This document shows positions 8,945 through 18,700 of a DNA stretch of 64,000 nucleotides, in pieces. Origin of the DNA: Marininema mesophilum (GTDB taxonomy: Bacteria > Bacillota > Bacilli > Thermoactinomycetales > DSM-45169); NCBI RefSeq assembly GCF_900106775.1, contig NZ_FNNQ01000009.1, forward strand, positions 62,001 through 126,000, given 5' to 3'. The first letter of the stretch is position 1. Every line of letters starts with the position of its first letter. The notes under the pieces were generated by a model, which was not told where the DNA came from, made no database searches, and saw nothing but the letters and a program-made list of their open reading frames with translations. The translations under genes were made by a program, and so were the position numbers.

Positions 8945-8964
8945 AAAATTAAGCGTATTGCTTA
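8945..8964 (-). terminator. Weak terminator of the micro-ORF pair
   Basis: TTAAGC (8949-8954) and GCTTAA (8959-8964) form a 6-bp stem and the minus strand continues ATTTTG. It overlaps the stop codon of the 28-residue ORF. Confidence 0.4.
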
Positions 8965-9048
8965 ACCAGAAATATCCCTGGGAAAGCAAGTGAAGCCACA
9001 GAAGACAAGAAGAATCCCAGCTAATATCTTTAGACTGGAATTCTTCAT
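8962..9048 (-). CDS. Putative 28-aa hydrophobic peptide
   Basis: The ATG starts one base after the stop of the 45-aa ORF, suggesting translational coupling. The peptide begins MKNSSLKILAGILLVFCGF, so it has a short basic start and a hydrophobic core like a tiny membrane peptide, and ends CFPRDISG. A weak hairpin overlaps the stop. No recognised family. It could be a remnant of a signal peptide rather than a functional gene. Confidence 0.3.
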   Translation of the reverse strand: MKNSSLKILAGILLVFCGFTCFPRDISG

Positions 9049-9049
9049 T

Positions 9050-9187
9050 TTACTTATTCTTTTTGATATAGATCGATAGCGCTTTGATGCTAAAAATCAG
9101 AAAGCAAATGACTAATGTAATAATGCCTAATCCAAAGATACAAACTAAAATTTGAAGTAATACATTACCAAAGTTGATATCTATCAT
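9050..9187 (-). CDS. Putative 45-aa single-pass membrane protein
   Basis: An ORF starting MIDINFGNVLLQILVCIFGL with a long hydrophobic segment (residues 9-34) and a basic tail SIYIKKNK. AGTAGG lies eight bases before the ATG. Its shape resembles short DUF4083-like Bacillales membrane proteins, but I cannot confirm that. It forms a tight pair with the 28-aa ORF downstream. Confidence 0.4.
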   Translation of the reverse strand: MIDINFGNVLLQILVCIFGLGIITLVICFLIFSIKALSIYIKKNK

Positions 9188-9327
9188 TTTAATAACCTAC
9201 TATTAGCATATAATTTATTAGTCTCTTTTTTAAATACACTATTTCGGAGCGATCTCCTTCAACTTGCATAAAAAATAGCCCCTTTTATTTTTGGATGATC
9301 GGCCCATGTTCCAAAAACGTATCCAGT

Positions 9328-9368
9328 TGGTGACCCAGAGGGTCGCTTGTTTGAATTGTTTAGCAAAA
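9328..9368 (+). repeat. Dispersed repeat copy A (partner at 40237-40289)
   Basis: GGTGAC, then CCAGAGGGTCGCTT, then TTTGAATTGTTTAGCAAAA match the blocks GGTGAC, CCAGTGGGTCGCTT and TTTGAGTTGTTTCGCAAAA in the second copy; that copy has about ten extra bases. The short GACCC/GGGTC hairpin is preserved in copy A. Confidence 0.5.
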
Positions 9369-9617
9369 CCGAACGAAAAAAAGAGCTACTACGTTCGCAA
9401 ATTGCGTTTTACCCTGAAAAGTGTTGGCCTGTTTTGCGACGTTCGTATTCGACATTTTGCGACCTTACACTCTAGTACGAAGGTCTTATTAAAAATAGTA
9501 GTACAGAGAATAGTTACAACATCCCTGATTTGGTATTATAATTGGCTACCCCGGCCGGGCTAAACACCATAAATAGGAGATGATCGCATTGGAACTAGTG
9601 TTAAAACTGGCAGGTCT

Positions 9618-9685
9618 AAATTCTCCTTTCCCATAATATAATCTACTTTATCAAGAGGTGTTGCCCTTAGCACCCTCTAAAAAGT
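9618..9685 (+). repeat. 68-bp flanking direct repeat, left copy
   Basis: Starts AAATTCTCCTTT, holds CTACTTTATCAA and GTGTT, and ends AAAAGT. It is about 80% identical by eye to 26277-26344 in the same orientation. The two copies bracket the MFS, NRPS and IS segment. Confidence 0.65.
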
Positions 9686-9720
9686 GTAGCTCTTCATAAT
9701 GGTTCACACTTACTTTTCAC

Positions 9721-11076
9721 TTAATTAATTACCTCTTTCGTAGCGACTTCATTTTCAACATTAACATCCTTAATAGACTCTTCTCTCAAATGATCAGGAA
9801 GCTCTTTCTCTACATTGAGTAAGCGGGGGTTAAACATAGCGACAAATACGATGAGTAGCATACAAATACCTAAACAAATCATCAAAAAAGCGATCCCTCT
9901 TCCTGGACCAATTCCAATAAAGGCTCCCACACTCGTGGCTAATAATCCGTTATGAGAGAGCATCGGTTCAAACACCTTATCTGCAAATGGCCCAGCCAAA
10001 CTATAAGAAATCGGTAAAGAGGCCCAGGCAATCGTTCCTCTAAAGGCAAATACCCTTCCCTGTACATCGGATGCTACTTTCACTTGCCAAATAGACTGAC
10101 TACAACCCGCCATAATTGGTGAACAAAACAGTACCATAAAAAAAACAATAGTAATTGATATAACATTCGGGAATAAACCTTGCCAGATGATACAGATTCC
10201 CACTAGCACAGTAGATAAAAGAATTCCCCTAATCTTTTTTTGAGGACCGCCCCAAATACTTTGAACGATTCCGCCTAATAGCATGCCAATACCAGCCGTA
10301 GTCATGACGATTCCAAGTACATCCTTAGAATTTTCCAATTTCATTATTAAAGGAGTCATTAATACTTCATTCATGCCAAAAGCAATATTATAAAAAAAGA
10401 AAAATATCAGTAAATAAAACAAACCCAACCTAGAAGTAATATATTTCCATCCAAAAACTAATTCTTCCTTTACTGAGGTTTTTACCATTTGTTTTTTCTC
10501 CTGTGGCATTTTTACCACGCTTAGTGTCAACACTCCAATCAAATAAGTAATAAAGGTAATGGTAACGGTCCAAAACAAACCAAACTGACCATAGAAGGAA
10601 GCGCCTAAAATCGGTGAGAGAACTTTTGTTGCGGCTTCTGCCATAGATATCATCCCACTAGACCGGCCAATATGTTTTTTAGGAACCAAAACGGAAATAG
10701 AAGAATAATACGCTAACCATTGAAAAGCTTTAAAGATCGAGTGTAATGCCACAGCGATATAAATAAAAACCAGTTCCATCGATCCAAAATATATGGTAAG
10801 AGCTAATATCAGCGTGATTAATCCTCCGGCTAAATCGCTAGCAATCATTATATATTTTTTGTTCCAACGATCCACATATACACCTGCAATCGGTGATAAA
10901 ACAAGATCGGGTAAAATAGAAAATAAGGCAATTAAAGAGAATAATGTAACAGATTTAGTTTCATTGTATACCCATACACCTATGGCAAAAGTAGAGATTC
11001 CGGCACCTACTAGTGATAGAATTTGTCCAAACCAAATTGTAAGAAATGCAGAAAACCCAGTAACTCGATTAAACAA
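9721..11076 (-). CDS. MFS efflux transporter linked to the NRPS cluster
   Basis: About 451 residues with twelve predicted membrane segments. The N-terminal half has the MFS loop motif (GVYVDRWNKKYIMIASD), and the overall pattern (FLTIWFGQILSLVGAGIS) matches the MFS_3/EntS-like exporter group. It lies downstream of the three NRPS genes in the same direction, so the likely role is export of, or self-protection against, the peptide product. GGAGG lies only two bases before an ATG at 11082 but eight before a TTG at 11076, so the TTG is the better start. The acidic tail after segment 12 is non-membrane. Confidence 0.8.
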   Translation of the reverse strand: MFNRVTGFSAFLTIWFGQILSLVGAGISTFAIGVWVYNETKSVTLFSLIALFSILPDLVLSPIAGVYVDRWNKKYIMIASDLAGGLITLILALTIYFGSMELVFIYIAVALHSIFKAFQWLAYYSSISVLVPKKHIGRSSGMISMAEAATKVLSPILGASFYGQFGLFWTVTITFITYLIGVLTLSVVKMPQEKKQMVKTSVKEELVFGWKYITSRLGLFYLLIFFFFYNIAFGMNEVLMTPLIMKLENSKDVLGIVMTTAGIGMLLGGIVQSIWGGPQKKIRGILLSTVLVGICIIWQGLFPNVISITIVFFMVLFCSPIMAGCSQSIWQVKVASDVQGRVFAFRGTIAWASLPISYSLAGPFADKVFEPMLSHNGLLATSVGAFIGIGPGRGIAFLMICLGICMLLIVFVAMFNPRLLNVEKELPDHLREESIKDVNVENEVATKEVIN

Positions 11077-11110
11077 TTTCATAACCTCCACATAAAAGTT
11101 TCTAAACCCG

Positions 11111-11160
11111 TGGTGCTAGATTGATTCGTCGATAGCTATCGACGAATCAATCTAGCACCA
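11111..11160. repeat. Perfect 50-bp palindrome between NRPS and MFS genes
   Basis: The left arm starting TGGTGCTAGATTGATTC is the exact reverse complement of the right arm, with the centre at 11135/11136 and no loop (25-bp arms). It lies 26 bases past the last NRPS stop and 34 before the MFS start. No T-run follows on either strand, so it is not a standard terminator. Confidence 0.9.
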
Positions 11161-11186
11161 GAGGCTTATGATATCTATTAAAATAG

Positions 11187-14100
11187 CTACATAAGTTGAT
11201 AATCTTCAACTAAATGCTTAATTGAAAAATTCTTTTCTTTCCTAATGATCAACCTCAGTGTTTCTTCAAATTGCATCACTAAATGATTTATGAATGTGGG
11301 GCTCACTTTCGTCGTATTACTGACAATTTTCATACATAATTTCTCCCCTGAATTAACGTAGAGAGCAAGCGCTTCTGGATTAAAACCAACAGATGCCAAT
11401 GTCTCATATTCTAAATCCAAACCACCAATATAATCAATTTTAGGGTAGTTTTGGAAATGAATAACGCTATCGAACAAACATTTATTATTATCTAATTTAC
11501 ACCATTTCTTAATACTTTCTTGAGAAACATATCCATAATATTGCATATCAATATTTTGTCTCTGTATATCAATAGCTAAAGATAATATATTATCATCTTC
11601 ACTAAAGTTCACATATATGGGCAACGAATTGATAAACAAGCCAATTTTTCTCTCAACATGATCCAATTCAGCAGGTCGGCCAGAGAAAGTAACTCCAAAA
11701 GAGACTTTATTCTGCTGTGTAAGAAAACATAACGTAGATGCCCAAGCTACTTGAATGACTGAATTTAAGGTAATATGGTTTCTTTTAGCCCATGCTATTA
11801 TCTTTGATGTTTCTTCTTCCTCCATTTCAATCAGTTGTGTGACATAATCTTTTTCATCATAAGATACTTTTTCTTCTAATTTTCTTTTTTCCCATTCGAA
11901 AGATCCTAGTATATTTTCCCAGTATCTTCTTGCTCTATCTCGGCTTTGTTCGTTTAACCAAGCAATATATTCCCGAAAATCGGAAACAGGAAGTAGGTAA
12001 GGCTTTTTATTCTCTACTTTAGATTTATATAACTCGAAAACTTCGTTTAGGATTACAGATATACACCATCCGTCAATCAACATCTGATGATACTCCCAGA
12101 TAAACCGATATTCCTGTTTATTTGCACGTATCATGGCTATCCTCATAAGTGTAGGCTTTTTGAAATCATATTTCACTTTCCTTCTTTGTTGGAGATATTG
12201 ATTAATCTTTGTTTCTAACCCTTCTGAAACCGTACCCGATAAGTCGCTATAACTCCAGTCTAACTGCCCTGACTTGTGAACGATTTGCAGAGGAATTTCT
12301 ACTCCTATCCACTCAAAAGAGGTTTTTAAAATATCATGACGTTCAACCGTTCTCTCCCATGCTTCTTTAAACACTTCTACATCAAAATCACCAGTAATTT
12401 TTACATGAAATTGCTGTTGGAAAGCCATAGAGTCTGGATGATTTAAATGATGAGTTAGCATCGTTTGTTGCATTGGAGTCATGCCATAAATATCCTTGCT
12501 CTTTGAATATGTTTTGATGATTTTTTTCATAGAACTATAATCCCCAGAGACTAACGGAACCTTCGAAAACATAGTACTGTTACTTTTAACCACTAATTCT
12601 TGTTCTGCTCTCGTTTGATCGGTTTTATTAACATGTTTAGCCAACTCCCTAACATTTTGGAACTGGAATAATTGTTTTGCTGTGAAATATATATCTTTTT
12701 TTCGCGCTTTCGAAATCAATTGGATAATTAGGATAGAGTCTCCACCTAATTCAAAGAAATTATCTACTACGCTTATTTGCTCTAGTTGCAATACATCACA
12801 CCAAACTTCAACTAATGCAGTTTCGATCTCATTTAGTGGAAGTTTAACCTTTTGGTTGAGTTTGATCGTAGACCAAGAAGGTTTTGGTAGTGCTTGAGAA
12901 TCGACCTTTCCATTTGGTGTGGTTGGAAACTTCGATATAAAAATAAACTTACTTGGCACCATATAACTTGGTAGTTTATTGGAAAGATATGTTTTGCATT
13001 CACACTCATTGATTATAGAATCACAAATTACATACGCGACTAATTTTGTTTGCTGATCATGTTGACAAGTTAAAACCAAGCTCTCTTTAATATTTGGATG
13101 AGTATTAATCGCACTTTCAACCTCACCTATCTCAATACGAAAACCTCTAAGTTTTACTTGATCGTCATTCCTACCCAAAAAATCGATTTCTCCATTTGGG
13201 AGAAATCGAGCGATATCTCCCGTTTTATAAAGTTTATCATTATTCAAATCAAACGGGTTTTTTATAAAGCGTTCTTCACTCATTCCAGGGCGATTTAAGT
13301 AACCACGTGCTACACCTGCTCCACCGATATAAAGCTCGCCACGAACTCCTTTTGGAACCGGTTGTAATCGGTCATCTAATATATACACTTTCGTATTGGC
13401 TATCGGCTTTCCAATTGGAACGCGATGGTAATCAAAATCGACTGGCTTTAATTTGTATACAGTACAAGTAACTGTCGTTTCGGTCGGACCATACGCATTA
13501 AACCATTCAATCGAGGTGGTATTCAGTTGATGCCAACGTTCAAGTGCAGCAGGAGAAATTTTTTCCCCACCCACGATCATGGTTCTTACATGTTCAGGAA
13601 ATTTTTCTCCTTCCTCTACAAGAGCATAAATCCATTCTTGCCAAAATGCAGTAGGAAGATTTAGTATTGTGATTTGGTGATGCTCAATCCAATCCCTAAA
13701 AACAACAGGATCAGTAATGACTTCTTCTTCTCGTAATATTAGAGTAGCACCCACTATCCACGTCGGAAAGATTTCTTCTACAGCGATGTCAAAGCTGATT
13801 GAAGAGAATTGCAAAATGCGATCTTCAGTGCATAGGCTAAATTCCTTGATCATAGCTAGATGGTGATGAAGCATATTCCCATGTTCAATTAGAACCCCTT
13901 TTGGTTTTCCAGTAGATCCTGACGTATAAATCACATACGCTAAATCAGATGCGACTATATTTGTATTTAGATTCTTATCAGAAACATGTCTGTATTGATC
14001 ACTATCCACACATATCATATTTATCCCTTGATATGAAAGTCGATTTTTTAGACATTCTTGTGTCACTAAATACTCCATTTTAGAGTCTTCGATAATATAG

Positions 14101-15770
14101 TTAACTCGATCTTCAGGATATTTAGGATCAATAGGAACATAAGCAGCTCCAGCTTTTAAAATACCCAATACTCCTACTGCCATATCTAAAGACCTCTCAA
14201 TAAAGATACCAACCAGGGCATTCTTTACTACACCTTTTTTTTGTAAAAAACGCGCAAATTGATTTGCTTTTAGATTTAGTTGTTCATACGTTAAATAGCT
14301 ACCTTTAAACTTAACAGCTACTTTATTAGGAGTCTTATGAACCTGTTGTTCAATTCTATGTGGTACTAATTTACCCCAATTTACAGCCATATCAGTTTGA
14401 TTCCAATTATTTAATAAATGTGTTTGTTCTTCTTGACCTAGAATCATCATTTCCTCAATCTTCTGCTCTGGAGCAATGATCATCGATTCCAAAATATTAA
14501 TATAATGTCTCAACATTTGTTTAATTGTATTCCCGGTAAATAAATCCGTATTATATTCAAACATGCACGTTAATGTCTCTTTTTTCTCAATCAATGACAG
14601 GGAAATATCAAATTTAGAAGTTCCAGTTTCCATGTAACTATATTCCATCATTAAGTCTTCAGCAGTCAATTTCGGTTTTGGTGCATTCTGATAGGCAAAC
14701 ATAACTTGGAAAATAGGATTATAGCTTAAGTTTCTCTCTGGATTTAACTTTTCTACTAATTTATCAAATGGATATTCCTGATTAGAATAGGAATTTATAG
14801 AATTAAACTTCGTTTTATGCAATAGTTCTTCTACCGTCGGATTACCTGATAGATTTGTCCTCAATACAATCGTGTTAGCAAAGAAACCGATAATTTTTTC
14901 TAATTCTTTTTTATTCCTTCCTGCAATTGGCGTCCCAATCAAAATATCATCTTGATGAGAATATTTTTTAAGTAAAATGTTAAAACCAGTAAATAAACTC
15001 ATAAACATAGTTACACCTAAACGATTGCTAAACTCTCTAATCCCACTTACCAACGAAGGATCTAGATCAATAATTTCTGTTGCTCCTTGGTAACTTTGTA
15101 CAGCGGGTCTTGGAAAATCAGTAGGCAACTCTAAAACGGATGGAGCATGGTGCAATTGTTTTTCCCAATATTTAAGTTGTAGTTTCATCTCCTCTGAATC
15201 AAGCCATTCTGTTTGCCATTCAGCATAATCCGCGTATTGGATCGGAAGTTCCTCAAGTGATGGTTTCTCCCCATTTAAACATTTATCATAATAGTACAGT
15301 AATTCTTCAATAAAAATACCACTAGACCAAGCATCTGAAATAATATGATGCATATTTAAGATGAAGATATGTTCCTGCGAATTTAAAGTAATTAACCGAA
15401 CTCTAAAGAGTGGAAGTGCGCTAATGGAAAAAGGGGCCAAGCTTTCTTCCTGAATCATGCACTTAAGCTTCTGATCTCTTTCAATACCTGTTAGTCCCTC
15501 TTCCAAAACTACTTGTTCTATATCCACCTCTACTTGTTCAGTGATGACCTGCACAGGAACACCATCCTTGCTTCTAAAAAAGGTTCTTAACGTTTCATGT
15601 CTTTCTACCAACTTACGTAATGCCTTCTTTAAAACATTTGTTTCAACTTTTCCATTGACTTTAAGTGTTTGTGGTATATTATAAAATGCCGTTCCAGGCT
15701 CCATTGCCTCCAAAAACCAAATTCTCTGTTGGGTAAAGGAGGCTGGAAAAACATAGAAGTTATCAGACAT
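11187..15770 (-). CDS. NRPS, domains C-A-T-C(terminal)
   Basis: A 1,527-residue synthetase. Condensation domain 1: motif HHIISDAWS near residue 140 (Gly of HHxxxDG replaced by Ala). Adenylation: IYTSGSTGKPKG near 620, YKTGD, NGKVD. Carrier: FFELGGDSILI near 1010, with the phosphopantetheine Ser. A second condensation-like domain (about 1085-1520) carries YHQMLIDGW, so the second, catalytic His of HHxxxDG is Gln. By eye the A-domain pocket reads DIENIGAVTK, which I cannot assign. There is no thioesterase or reductase, so the terminal C-like domain could release or cyclise the product, or be inactive. Start at 15770 (ATG nine bases after GAGAGG). Third and last synthetase of the line. Confidence 0.9.
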   Translation of the reverse strand: MSDNFYVFPASFTQQRIWFLEAMEPGTAFYNIPQTLKVNGKVETNVLKKALRKLVERHETLRTFFRSKDGVPVQVITEQVEVDIEQVVLEEGLTGIERDQKLKCMIQEESLAPFSISALPLFRVRLITLNSQEHIFILNMHHIISDAWSSGIFIEELLYYYDKCLNGEKPSLEELPIQYADYAEWQTEWLDSEEMKLQLKYWEKQLHHAPSVLELPTDFPRPAVQSYQGATEIIDLDPSLVSGIREFSNRLGVTMFMSLFTGFNILLKKYSHQDDILIGTPIAGRNKKELEKIIGFFANTIVLRTNLSGNPTVEELLHKTKFNSINSYSNQEYPFDKLVEKLNPERNLSYNPIFQVMFAYQNAPKPKLTAEDLMMEYSYMETGTSKFDISLSLIEKKETLTCMFEYNTDLFTGNTIKQMLRHYINILESMIIAPEQKIEEMMILGQEEQTHLLNNWNQTDMAVNWGKLVPHRIEQQVHKTPNKVAVKFKGSYLTYEQLNLKANQFARFLQKKGVVKNALVGIFIERSLDMAVGVLGILKAGAAYVPIDPKYPEDRVNYIIEDSKMEYLVTQECLKNRLSYQGINMICVDSDQYRHVSDKNLNTNIVASDLAYVIYTSGSTGKPKGVLIEHGNMLHHHLAMIKEFSLCTEDRILQFSSISFDIAVEEIFPTWIVGATLILREEEVITDPVVFRDWIEHHQITILNLPTAFWQEWIYALVEEGEKFPEHVRTMIVGGEKISPAALERWHQLNTTSIEWFNAYGPTETTVTCTVYKLKPVDFDYHRVPIGKPIANTKVYILDDRLQPVPKGVRGELYIGGAGVARGYLNRPGMSEERFIKNPFDLNNDKLYKTGDIARFLPNGEIDFLGRNDDQVKLRGFRIEIGEVESAINTHPNIKESLVLTCQHDQQTKLVAYVICDSIINECECKTYLSNKLPSYMVPSKFIFISKFPTTPNGKVDSQALPKPSWSTIKLNQKVKLPLNEIETALVEVWCDVLQLEQISVVDNFFELGGDSILIIQLISKARKKDIYFTAKQLFQFQNVRELAKHVNKTDQTRAEQELVVKSNSTMFSKVPLVSGDYSSMKKIIKTYSKSKDIYGMTPMQQTMLTHHLNHPDSMAFQQQFHVKITGDFDVEVFKEAWERTVERHDILKTSFEWIGVEIPLQIVHKSGQLDWSYSDLSGTVSEGLETKINQYLQQRRKVKYDFKKPTLMRIAMIRANKQEYRFIWEYHQMLIDGWCISVILNEVFELYKSKVENKKPYLLPVSDFREYIAWLNEQSRDRARRYWENILGSFEWEKRKLEEKVSYDEKDYVTQLIEMEEEETSKIIAWAKRNHITLNSVIQVAWASTLCFLTQQNKVSFGVTFSGRPAELDHVERKIGLFINSLPIYVNFSEDDNILSLAIDIQRQNIDMQYYGYVSQESIKKWCKLDNNKCLFDSVIHFQNYPKIDYIGGLDLEYETLASVGFNPEALALYVNSGEKLCMKIVSNTTKVSPTFINHLVMQFEETLRLIIRKEKNFSIKHLVEDYQLM

Positions 15771-15786
15771 TTCAATCATCCTCTCT

Positions 15787-18700
15787 TTATATCTCGTCTA
15801 ATTTCAAAGATGCTTGTCTTGTACTACGTGCAACTCTCTTGATGGAAGACACTTTTATTTCTTTGTTTTTAATTGAGTTCTTCTCAATTTCTTTCGCAAT
15901 TTGCCTTACTGTCCGATGTTCAAATAAATGCTTCAATTCAAGATACATACTAAAATATTCTCTTATTCTAGATAAAACCTGAGTTGCCAATAACGAATGT
16001 CCCCCAAGAACAAAGAAATCATCATCACAGCTGAATGAATCGACTTGAAGAAGGTCGCTCCAAATTTCGTAGATTACTTTTTCTGTTTCTGTCTCTGGCT
16101 CCTTCATTAATACTTCCGTTCTTTTTTGCACTTCTGGTTCAGGTAGCGCCTTTTTATCTACCTTCCCGTTTTTTGTTGTCGGAATCTTGTTCATAAATAT
16201 AATGATTGAAGGCACTACTGCAAACGGAAGACGCTCTTCTAGATAGATTCTTAGTTTTGTTTCAGCTAAATCTTCTTCTCTTTTGGGGACAACATAGGCA
16301 ACTAAAACCAAGTCACCTCTTTCATTTTTCAAAGAAATAACAATCCCTGCCTCTACTTGACTATGCTTAGCTAATACAGACTCAATCTCATTTAAATGAA
16401 CACGAACTCCGCGTACTTTTATTTGATCATCTCTCCGCCCCACCAATTCAATAAAACCCTTAGGATGGATTCGTCCTAAATCTCCTGTTAAATAAAGTAA
16501 ATCTTGAACTTCATTTGTAAAAGGATTGGGTATAAATCGTTTATTCTGTTCTTCTGCATTATTAATATACCCAAGGGTGCGATAAGGAGTTCGAATTGCA
16601 ATTTCTCCTACCTCATTATCTCCACATAAATGAGTTTGATTTTTAATCACAAGTGCCTGTGCTTGAGGTATTGCGTAACCAACAGGTTGAATTCCATCCA
16701 CTACCTCATCGACTTTAAAGGATAACTTGGCCAATGTCGTTTCGGTTGGTCCATACAAATTAACAAATGAGCCTGTAAACTGAAGTTTTTCCTTCCAATC
16801 TTGAATAAGAGAGTCGGTCAATGGCTCCCCAGCAGAAAATACCCATTTCAGGAAAGAAAGCTGCTTTGATTGCTTTAGAGAACCTAGCCAGGATTTAGCC
16901 AAAGAAGGAACCACATGAATAACCGTCATTTCATTCTCGTGTAACCACTGAAATATGCTCTCTCCTGTAAAAAGCATCTCATCCTCTGGTAAGCACAAGG
17001 TAGCTCCACTTACCAAAGGTAAAAATAAATCTCTAAGTAATACATCAAACGAAAGCCCAGTTATTTGCGCACACTTATCATCACTGCTGATTTGAAATTC
17101 ATCCCGTTGCCATGTCAAAAAGTGTGACAATCCTTTGTGTACACCCAATACACCTTTTGGCTTTCCCGTGGTTCCCGAAGTAAAAAAGATATAAGCCGGA
17201 TCATTTCCGCCTACTTTAAAATCCTTAGGTTGATCCATCACAGCTTCTAACCCTACATTGTCTGAAAGCACATGTAGATAAGGAAGATCTACAAATGGAT
17301 CCGCTGTGATTTTCTTATGTGTAACCTCAATGATACATTGAGCTTTTGCCTCTTTTATCATGACTTTTCTTCTGTTTTTGGGGAGGTCAGGGTCTAAGGT
17401 TAGGATCACACCCCCTTTTAACCAAACAGCGATAATACTAGCTATAAATCCGAAGCTTTTTGTTCCAGTTATCGCTACTACATCACTTTTACAAATATCC
17501 AATCGATTCGCAATCGCAGTAGAGTAATCTACCAAATGCTTATAAGTCCAACTCTTTTCTCCTTGTTTCAAAGCAATCTTAGTGGGATTTTCCTTGCCAA
17601 TTCTTATGATTTGTTCAGTTACCAGTGGAAGTTTTTTCTCCTCAATTTGAGAGGATTTTTGCTTCGTATTTTTTTCAGAAAGTAGGGAATATTCATCGAT
17701 TCTTTTGTCCGGACTTGCAACGATTTGTTGCAGCAAATAAATATACTGATTTAAAAAGCTACTAATTCGTTCTTCACTAAAGAAAGCCTTCTGATAAATA
17801 AATTGAAATAATAACTGATCATTTACCTCTTCAATATACATCGTGAGTAAATTTTTAGATTCCGGTTCTTTTAAATTTACTGTTTTGGCTACTAATCCCT
17901 CGAAAATTGGGCGTACAGATGGAGTATTAACGAAGTTAAAAAAGACATCAAAAAATGGATTGCGATTTAAATTACGCTCAGGTTGTACCACTTCGACAAC
18001 CTTCTCAAACGGAATATCTTGATTTTCCAACGCCTCATAAATGGTTTCAGAAGCTCTAGTTAATAATTCTCTAAATGTAGGGTTTTCGGATAAGTCACTT
18101 CTAATCACCAAGGTATTGAGAAATAAACCAATCATCGATTCGAACTCTCTTTTTTTCCTATTTGCAATCGGAGTTCCTACTAATATATCTGTTTCATTAG
18201 TGTATTTATTTAAAAGAACATTGAAAGCTGATAATAGAACAGTATAAAGAGTTATCCCTTGATTTATGGTTAATTTCTTTAAATCGGAGGTAAGTTGGCT
18301 TGAGATAGTAATATTCTCATGACCACCTTCGAATCGATTTTTCACCTCTCCTTTTTTCTGATCTCGAGGGAGATTCAATATGGAGATATTTCCCGATAGC
18401 TTTTTTTTCCAATAACGGAGTTGTTGATCGTAAACACCTTTTTTTACCTGATTTCTTTGCCAAGCCGAGTAATCTTTATATTGAAATTCTAATTCCCCAC
18501 CCGAAACCAAATTGTTTTTTAATAAAAGGTTATATTTTATAGATAATTCTTTGTAAAATATACCTAACGACCAACCATCTGAAATCATATGGTGCATATT
18601 AACCATTAACACGTATTTATGATCGGATATTTTCAATAATGAAGCCCTTAACAAAGGACCATCAGCAAGGGAAAACGGCTGCAATGCTTCTTCTTTGAAC

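Larger units (their letters stand above)
9188..9720. other. Intergenic region with two dispersed repeats, no supported gene
   Basis: AT-rich stretch between the micro-ORF pair and the MFS gene. It holds a repeat block at about 9328-9368 that recurs near 40.24 kb, and a 68-bp block at 9618-9685 that recurs at 26277-26344. A 90-codon plus-strand frame (9291-9563) is Arg/Val/Leu-rich, has no ribosome-binding site and looks non-coding. Confidence 0.6.

Noticed and set aside
9291..9563. 90-codon plus-strand ORF before the MFS gene
   Set aside because: No ribosome-binding site, an odd composition, and it spans a dispersed repeat; nothing protein-like is recognised.
9590..9637. 15-codon peptide (TTG start, ELVLKLAGLNSPFP) after GGAG
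   Set aside because: Too short to support, and part of it is the 68-bp repeat; could be chance.
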